Source: Anaeramoeba flamelloides
Lineage: Eukaryota > Metamonada > Anaeramoebidae
Assembly (NCBI GenBank): GCA_027625915.1
Contig: JANTQA010000060.1
Location: 1,798,001 to 1,862,000 of the forward strand
Length of the DNA: 64,000 bases
Direction: 5' to 3'
Positions within the stretch are counted from its first letter, which is position 1; the number at the start of each line of letters is the position of its first letter. Both the position numbers and the translations under genes were made by a program. This document shows, in pieces, positions 56,570 through 64,000 of the stretch. Under the pieces are notes generated by a model. That model was given only the letters and a program-made list of their open reading frames with translations. It was not told the origin of the DNA and made no database searches.

Positions 56570-59231
56570 ATGTCAAACAAAAAATTAAAAAAAAATATTT
56601 TACCTTTCAAAAGACGCTTTATTCAAACCCAAAGACTGAGGTACCAAACACTTCTTCCAGAAATTCTGACTGTTGAAACAAAAGTCGAGTCTACTGGTAT
56701 TCTTTCTGAGTGCAGTGGTAAAGTTGAAGATGTAAAAAAAGGATTTCCAAATCTCTATGGAAGGCCTGTTCTCCACTTTGTCAAAGACAAATCAGAAAAT
56801 GTCGAGCACAAACCACTTAAAGTATGTACTTTTTTTTTTACTTTTTTTTTTTTCGATCAACAATTTTCGATTGATTTTTGAATTTTTGATGTTACCAATA
56901 CTTGTTTGTAATAAGAGGTCGTTTAAAAGTCTTCAGATCTCATGGATTTTTTCATACATCTCTGAGTTGGAAAAACTGTAAAAATATCTTTCATATTTAA
57001 CAGCGACTTTTATTCAAAAATACGATTCTTTCCAAAAAAATATGTTTCTCTCCGACTAGAGTCATTTGTTCAATTGGGACAAAAACAAAAAAAGAAACTT
57101 TAAACACAGAAACGTCAAAGTCAATTATTTTCAAACAAACAATTCCTCTTTAAAACCAACTAACCTTATTATTGACAAAACAACAAAAAAAAAATAAAAA
57201 CATCACTTTTAAAGGTTGCAATTGTATTTAGTGGCGGGCCAGCACCAGGTGGTCATAATGTAATTGTGGGACTCTATGATCTTATTAAGAGTCATAACAA
57301 AAACTCTGAAGTGTGGGGTATCTATCATTCAATGTCGGGCCTCTTAGAAGAACGATATATTGTCTTGACTGACGAAATTATTGATCAATACCGAAACATT
57401 GGTGGGTTTAATATGATTTTAACAGGCCGTAAATACACCGATCCGAAGGAAGCCTTCCCAGCCTTTTTGAATTTCTGTAAAAAGTCTGGGTTGAATGCCT
57501 TAGTTGTTGTTGGTGGTGATGGCTCCAACACAAGAGCTGCAAATTTGGCAGAATACTTATGTCAAAATAGTGAAGACATTCAGGTTGTTGGAATTCCAAA
57601 GACCATTGATGGTGATATCAAAAATAGATTTATCGAAACCTCATTTGGTTTGTATTTTCTTTACTTCTGTCTTTTATCTTTTTACTTTTAAAAAATATAT
57701 CTTTCAAAAGTTAAAATATTATATATCAATTTCATGAGATTTATTTTTGGTAAAAAAAAATGTTTTTTTGAAAACAATAATAATGTCACATCCCTTGGTG
57801 GGAAATAACATAAAACTTTAATACAAAATGGATATTTTGAGTGAGTCTCATAAAATTAAATTCAAAGAATTAGCTTTTCCTAAAGATAGAATAGATTTCT
57901 CAAAAAAAGTAAAAAAAAAATGGAATTATAAAAATCTTCAGGAAGAGTTAATTTTTTCATAAAAACTGGTGAGACGAACTCAAAATACTCGTTCTTAATT
58001 AAAGTTTTATGTCATTGCCCGCCAAGGGATGTGACATTATTATTTTGTTCAAAACAACATTTTTTTTGTTCAAAAATAAATCTCTAAAAATAGATAAATT
58101 ATGTGTCTGTGCTTGTGTTTTTTTTCATTAATTTCAAAATATTAACAATGTCTTGAACTAAAACTTTTTTTTCTTATTTAAACTGAAAAATGGAACTAAT
58201 AAATCATAGGATTTGATACTGCAACAAAGGTCTATAGCCAGCTGATTGGTAATATCATGATTGATGCGCTCAGTTCTGAAAAATATTGGCATTTCATTAA
58301 AGTTATGGGAAGGTCTGCAAGTCATGTAGCCTTAGAGTGTGCACTTAAGACCCACCCTAACATGGTCTTGATCGGGGAAGAGATTGAAAAGCAAAACAAA
58401 ACATTAAGTGAAGTAATTAATGACATTTGTGATTTAATTATGGAAAGGGGCAAAAAGGGTATCAACCACGGTGTCTTGATCGTCCCAGAGGGATTGGTCG
58501 AATTTATTCCAGAATTCAGTGTCTTAATTGACGAGGTGAACAAAATTGTTAAGGAAAGCCCCGAAAGAGAAGAAAGATGGGCAAGAGAAGAGATGATCGA
58601 AAAATTAACAGGAAACTCTTTAAAATTATATAGCGGCCTCCCAAAGGGTATTGCACGTGAACTGTTGTATTCTAAAGATTGGTGTGGCGATATCACATTA
58701 AGTAAAATTGCAACGGACAAATTGTTGAAATGGTCGTGTAAAAAGGAATTGAAAAACCGCGGATTCAACAACTTTAATTGCATGACCCATTTCTTTGGCT
58801 ACGAGGGAAGATGCGGCTACCCTTCAAATTTTGATAGTGACTATTGCTACGTACTCGGTAACACCGCAGGGAGATTCATTGAAGCAGGCGTTACAGGTGT
58901 AATGTGTGGCGTCAACGGCACATGGAAACCAACTGACGAATGGATCCCATTCGGAATGCCATTCCCAGAAATGTTTTTAATGCAGAAAAGGAAAGACGGG
59001 ATGGAACCCATAGCTAAAAGAATTTTGGTCGACCTTGAAGGCGTACCTTTCAAAACCTTATTGAAATACCGTGAAATTTGGAGACTCAATGATGACTATT
59101 ATGCCATTGGACCAATTCAATTCTCTGGTGACACTAAGGATGAGCGTTCAATCACCCTCTTATTAGAACAGAAAAATAAAACAAATTGGATGGACAAGGT
59201 TATGGAAAAAATTGAGCAAGACGAATTTTAA
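56570..59231 (+). CDS. Phosphofructokinase, long PPi-PFK (PFP) type
   Basis: Three exons: 56570-56821, 57215-57647 and 58210-59231, with introns in phase 0 (LK|VAIVFSGG) and phase 1 (SFG|FDT). The product is 568 aa, usual for the long PFP class. The start is the first ATG in frame (MSNKKLKK); upstream frame codons have none. It phosphorylates fructose 6-phosphate in glycolysis. Visible motifs: SGGPAPGGHN (phosphate loop), GGDGS at 184-188, PKTIDGD at 212-218 with Asp216 as the expected catalytic base, MGRSA at 261-265 (sugar phosphate) and GYEGRCGYPS near the C terminus. Pyrophosphate enzymes have GGDDS; Gly187 is the ATP-type residue, while Lys213 is the PPi-type residue (ATP enzymes of the bacterial/animal type have Gly). 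Kinetoplastid ATP-PFKs combine GGDG with PKTID, so phosphoryl donor use is uncertain. Cytosolic; no targeting signal. Confidence 0.92.
57736..58084. mobile_element. Inverted-repeat element in PFK intron 2 (family C)
   Basis: Inverted ends of about 120 bases: GAGATTTATTTTTGG, then ATAATGTCACATCCCTTGG, ACATAAAACTTTAAT and GTATTTTGAG-type blocks face their complements at the right end. The spacer is about 110 bases. It occupies most of the 562-base intron and leaves both splice sites intact. No second copy in this window. Confidence 0.8.
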
Positions 59232-60052
59232 AGCAAAATAATTTCACTTGGATTTTTTTTACGAGATCATTTTTGCCTTTTTTATTCAACTTTCATTGTT
59301 TTTCATTTTATTTATTTATTTTTTTTTTTTATGATTATTATTCACAATAAAATAATATTCTAATTTGTTTTGATTGATATTTTTTTTGGATTTTATTTTA
59401 CAGTAGAGTTCTTTTTAGCACATACTATAAAGTTATAAATAACTCACAAAATTATCAAAGTAGTGCACAAAAAAAAACCCAATAATACATAAAAAATTTT
59501 TTGGTTGTAATAATGCATAATCACTTTTTTTTTACCCGAACAATAATCTAAAACAAAAAAGTATGTCTTAAATTTCAAGAATTGCCCCTGAAATTAAGAT
59601 TTTGTTTGTATGTAATTTAAATAATTAGATTGAGTGTTAAAAAGTGTGTAAGAATATATTATTTTTCTTTTTCAGATTAATTTTTTGGATTTTTATTTTT
59701 TCTCAAGGAATTTTTTTTTAATATATGATTTTTTGTTCTAGTCTAAATGAGACTCTTGGGACTAACCTGTAATGTTGCTATCAGTGTATTTGGGTCTTTG
59801 ATTGTTTTTAATTCTAATTTAAAAGAATTGTTGAATAAAAATTTTGATTTTTCTTTTTACCCTTTATAATTCGAAATATTTTGGATTTTCTAATTATTTT
59901 ATTCTCAAAATTGATTGGTATTATGAACAAATAGAAAATAGGTTGTACCTAAAACATGTTATTCTTCCAGAGTAATATCATTTTTTATAAAAAAAAACAT
60001 CTGAATGAAAAGATAAATAAATAATTGTAAATATGAATGTCGTAAATAATAA
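59232..60052. other. 3' flank of phosphofructokinase
   Basis: CACAATAAAATAA at about 59343 is a possible poly(A) signal. Otherwise AT-rich with no gene or clear repeat. Confidence 0.45.
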
Positions 60053-60364
60053 AGTTTTTGCAATTTTAAAGATAAATAAAGAGTTCCATGCATTTATCCA
60101 AAGTTTGGTCATAGTAAATATAATTTATGATTATTTTAATCGACTAATAATAATTTTAATCAAAAAATCGTTTTATGAATACGAATCTTTCTATTTTTTC
60201 AAAGTAAAACATTTTTCGAAATAATTATTGGCATTTATAAAAAGATTTTATATTCAAAACATCTTTCAGCTCAGAAATAAAGACAAAATGGACTTTTCTT
60301 TTACTATTACTAAAATTTGGATAAATACATGAAACTCTTTATTTATCTTTAAAATTGTAAAAAC
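60053..60364. mobile_element. MITE family D, copy 2
   Basis: AGTTTTTGCAATTTTAAAG to TTTAAAATTGTAAAAACT with long subterminal complementarity (AAATAAAGAGTTxCATGxAT). The 63-codon frame starting at 60033 is inside it and not a gene. Confidence 0.8.
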
Positions 60365-60734
60365 TCTATTATTTAGAATATTCGTTATATTTAAACTCGT
60401 GTAAATACTACTATGAACAAATTTTCTTCAGGACAATTAGATTATCTTTTTACATATCCATTTTCTTAATTTTGATTGGTATAAATATAATCAAGAAAAG
60501 TAAACTTTCAATTTCCCACCAACAGAAAAATAAATAAAAAGGTATTTGAAAATTTCATAGGGAAAAGAAGTATAAGAATAAATTTTCCATTTGATTGATA
60601 ATCCAAATTCTTGGGTGATTAAACAAGGGAAATAATAACAGATTTTCAGTAAAATTTGAAAACCACTTTAAAGTGAAAAATAATACCTCTTGAGTTTATG
60701 AATTACTATTGTCTCTATATATCATAAAAACAGT

Positions 60735-61205
60735 ATATTGTTTCGTTTTAAAACTGGAAAAGACTTAAAAAATTGTTTTTTTTTTTTAAATGTTTTTAGG
60801 TTTCATTCATTGTTTTATTGTTTTATTTTTTGAAAAAGTTCTCAATTTTTTTTAAAAATCATACTTTTCGTTTCTGGGATGTGAAAAAATGGAAATTTAA
60901 AAAAGTTAAAAACGATGAAAAAGAAAAAAATTATATAGAGGTAGGATGTAATTGCCCCAAAAGACTTAGAAAACAAGATGAATTCTCTATTTTCAATTTA
61001 AGTATAGGGGTTTGCTTATACGACAATGAAAATAGTTTGGTTTTCTATTTTGAAACCACCACAACAATATAAAGTTGGGTTTTCCATTTAAAAGTCTTGA
61101 AAAATTATAAACTCATTAAACACTGAAAAAAAGAATTAATTTTTTATTTAAAAAATTACTAGTTGGGGAAGAAAAGTCTTTAAAATTTCACTTTTTTACT
61201 AATTC
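60735..61205. repeat. Repeat family K, copy 2
   Basis: Inverse of 43028-43505. Contains an 84-codon plus-strand frame at 60818-61072 (FRFWDVKKWKFKKVKNDEKE, then CNCPKRLRKQDEFS). The corresponding frame in the other copy is broken, so coding status is unknown. This copy carries no LINE and so shows the empty state of that locus. Confidence 0.7.
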
Positions 61206-61250
61206 CAAATTAGATCAGCTTACCTAATTTTTTTTGGGTTTTAATTACAG

Positions 61251-61251
<1 letters not shown>

Positions 61252-61282
<31 letters not shown>

Positions 61283-61378
61283 CAAAGAATTTTAGGCGTC
61301 GCTGGCGTTTGTAAAACACGTTTAAGGAAATCAAAAAAATTGTCATATCTGCGATATATATATATATATATATATATC
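61252..61378. repeat. Two AT microsatellites flanking a 75-base unit
   Basis: AT runs at 61252-61278 and 61354-61378 enclose a comparatively GC-rich stretch (TTTTAGGCGTCGCTGGCGTT). Confidence 0.8.
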
Positions 61379-62493
61379 GTAAGGGGAGGGACAGAAAGAA
61401 ATAAAAGAGAGTTAGAGAAAAAAAAGAAAATGAAAAATAAAAGAGAAAGTTACAGAGGATGAAGAGATAGAGCAACAGGAATGGTTCATCGATAATATTT
61501 TTTGACTTTAAAATATAAAATAATCAAAGAGATCTGATATACAAAATCTCTTGAAGATTCCTAAAATTCAACAATATAAGAAAAAAAATACAAATAAAGA
61601 GACACTTTCTTTATGCTTTATCACATTCATTCTTTTTACTTTGATTTTTGTACTTGAATTTATTTTGAAAGATTCTAAAAAATTGTTTCTATTATTCTGG
61701 TATTTAGAACATTCCTATAATTAGAAATCAAAATTTGGTTTGATAATGTACTAGATTATAATATACAAATTATTCTTTTAGTGTTAATTTGTTTATTCCT
61801 TTTATATTAATTTTACTTTTCGTTTTTAGGTTCTAATAATATTCCCAATTTTAAATCAATTTGAACTTTTTTCATCTTGTATGTTTTTTTTTATTTCAAT
61901 GTTCTTTTATTAACTATTTAAAAAAAAATTTATTAAAAATTAGTTAACAACTTTGAGTATATAACCTGATGACTAACTTATCATTTTGTCAACAAAATTC
62001 TAATATTATAGTTAATCCAAAATATTCAAATAGCACAAAAAATTTCTTCACCTTTTTGAAAATAAGAATTCTTCAAGGTTAAATAATAAACATAACTAAT
62101 ATTATAAACTTTTACACTAACAAGAGTCTGTTGTTTAAAATATATAAGGCATTATAATTTGTGAAAAATTTTCAATTTATATATTTACCTGATCAACGAT
62201 TAAAACTTTTCATTTCGTTTTTTGTCTTTACGACTTTCAAATAGATTTTTCAGACAATTAAGTTGTAATTTGTGGGTCTGATTGTCAAAGGAAAATCAAA
62301 AAACGTTGTCAAATGTTTTCCTATTTGTTCAACGAATGCCTGTAAATATCTTTCAAAAGGCATTTTTTCACTTATTTGATTCTGTAGTATGCTAAAATGA
62401 TAGTCTAATAAGGGACTTCTGAAAAGAGTTACACTTTATTGTTGAATATTTTTTGAACCCTTTCATGTCTCGACAATTCATTTTTTCTCAAAA
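61379..62493. other. AT-rich spacer, no feature seen
   Basis: No gene, RNA gene or clear repeat recognised between the AT repeats and the VHS gene. Confidence 0.5.
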
Positions 62494-63966
62494 ATGAATT
62501 TTTTAAAATCATCAAAATTAAAGCAATTAATTCAAAGCGCTACATCAGATTTATTATTAAACTGTAATTGGGATCTCAATTTTAAAATCATAGTTTATAT
62601 GATTCAAAATCCAACAGAGTAATTTGTCCATTGATTCTTGGCATTTTTTGATCTTTCGTAAATCAAACACAAAATAATATTTTTCTTTTCTTTGAAAAAA
62701 AAAAAAAAAAAAAATCATAAAGAAAAAAAAAATTTCTCAAATTAATAATGGCAAGACTTTCAAAAAAAGATCAAAAAATTCGATACTTTTCATTACAGGT
62801 AAATTGAAACCGTTTTTTTCTTCTTTCATAATATTTTTCGAATGTTTTGTTCTTGTTTAATTTTGAGTATTTTAACAATAAAAAAATTCAAAAATATTGA
62901 ACCTAGCTTTTAGATGCGTCTGTAAAGCATGTTGACGATTTATCACTTTTTGTTGATGATGAAAAATTTCTTAATTTTCTGAACAAAAAGCTTGTAACAA
63001 CAAAAAGAAGCCAAGAAACAGACTATATTTTAATTATGATTCGATCTTGGGCAAAGAATTATGCAAGTATGAACATTCTATCTTTGTACAACCAACTAAA
63101 AAAAAAAGGTAATCACTTTTTCCTATTAAAACACAAAAATCAACACAACCAAAATAAACTGATTGAAGCCAGCCCTTACCATCGAAATTTTAATGAGAAA
63201 AAAAGTTTTTTTGTTTTATCTGGTTTCTTTGCCTCACCTGCAAACAAAAAAGAAAGGCATACTTCAAGACGTTAGAAACTAATTTCATGACTAGAGTTTT
63301 TTCATTAACCCGTGTTGACTTCTATTAATATTTTTTTTGGACTTTAGCTGTTGTTTTTGAAATTTTGTGTTTTTGACTGTTGTTAAGAAAATTTTAGGAA
63401 TTGTTTTTTAGTCTTTAATTGTTGTTGAAATGAAAAGTTTTCAATAGTGTCTTTATTTTTAACAGTGACTTATGTACTGATAATAGTATTGTCATTCTTG
63501 TAGTATTAAAAGATATTTTGGTTATTCCAAAAGAAATATTTTTTCTTTTAATTGATTGAAAAATTGAAAGATCTTGATAAAATCAATGAAAATTGATCTT
63601 TTGAATGATTTAATTTGCATTCATTATGAAAATTGTTGAAAAAGGATTGATTTTTAAATAATTTGGTCCATTGGGGATGTTCTTGTCGGATTTTAATCAG
63701 AAAAAATATCGGCTAAGTAACTTTTGATTCATTATGAAATATTGCTTCTCTGAGGATTCTTATCTCATCCAATATATGCAAAAAAAGAACCAAATCAATA
63801 AATAAAGGTGGTAAATCCATTCAATTACTGAATAAGATTTGAAGAGTATTGGCTAAAGCTAAAAAAGGAAAATGTAATGAATTTTTTTTTCATTTCTTTT
63901 TCAAAAAAACTTTGTAAAATTAATCTCATTTTTGCAGATGTAGAGAAACCAGCAAAAAAGTTTTGA
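62494..63966 (+). CDS. VHS-domain protein, four exons
   Basis: Exons 62494-62618, 62723-62798, 62907-63108 and 63938-63966 (phases 2, 0, 1), all GT-AG, give 143 aa ending in TGA. The protein is one VHS domain. Helix 1-2: KLKQLIQSATSDLLLNCNWD, then LNFKIIVYMIQNP. Helix 3-4: KKKFLKLIMARLSKKDQKIR, then YFSLQLLDASVKHV. Helix 5-6: FLNFLNKKLVTTKRSQETDY, then ILIMIRSWAKNYA. Helix 8: LYNQLKKK. The LID-ATS, LLDA-xVKH and MIRSWA stretches match VHS hallmarks. VHS proteins (HRS, STAM, TOM1, GGA) bind ubiquitin or sorting signals on endosomes and Golgi. No GAT, FYVE or clathrin box follows, so this is a bare VHS protein or the last exon is wrong; retaining intron 3 gives an alternative C terminus ending at 63275. 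The last intron (829 bases) is the least certain. Confidence 0.75.
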
Positions 63967-64000
63967 AGAAACTCTTTTTATCCTTTTTATTGTTTTTTTT

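Overview
The window is AT-rich eukaryotic nuclear DNA with long A/T runs, standard stop codons, GT-AG introns and many interspersed repeats. The genes are a long-type (PPi-PFK/PFP-like) phosphofructokinase, FANCL, a cytohesin-like Sec7-PH protein, an ankyrin-BTB protein, two F-box/multi-pass membrane proteins, a VHS-domain protein and Lys/Glu-rich low-complexity proteins. This mix fits an anaerobic amoeboid protist, most likely Anaeramoeba (Metamonada) or a relative. That assignment is inference from gene content and composition; no rRNA or other marker is present.

Layout. 1.4-7.7 kb (+): F-box/TMEM185-like gene, apparently split by a 4.5 kb intron. 11.4-12.8 kb (+): FANCL, one exon. 14.2-17.4 kb (-): large acidic, tryptophan-glycine-rich protein. 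20.9-30.8 kb (-): cytohesin-like Sec7-PH gene in at least three exons whose introns are full of LINE pieces, hairpin elements and other repeats. 34.8-35.3 kb (-): divergent cornichon-like protein. 36.7 kb (-): orphan membrane exon. 39.9-48.0 kb (-): ankyrin-BTB gene with one ankyrin repeat per exon and introns of 2.9-3.9 kb holding a LINE, SINE-like units and a GT microsatellite. 49.7-50.5 kb (-): second F-box/membrane gene. 56.6-59.2 kb (+): phosphofructokinase in three exons, with an inverted-repeat element in intron 2. 62.5-64.0 kb (+): four-exon VHS gene.

The DNA between exons is largely a repeat landscape. I recognise at least five short inverted-repeat (MITE-like) families, LINE fragments with an RVT zinc-finger end, LINE-tailed non-autonomous units, modular hairpin elements, and kilobase-scale diverged direct and inverted duplications. 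Some copies have matching empty sites elsewhere in the window.

The two main points are these. First, several apparently empty stretches are probably giant, transposon-filled introns, because orphan exons on either side agree in phase and complete a known domain. Second, the phosphofructokinase carries Gly in the GGDGS motif where pyrophosphate enzymes have Asp, yet keeps the Lys of PKTIDGD. All splice models were built by eye from domain continuity and phase; none has transcript support here.
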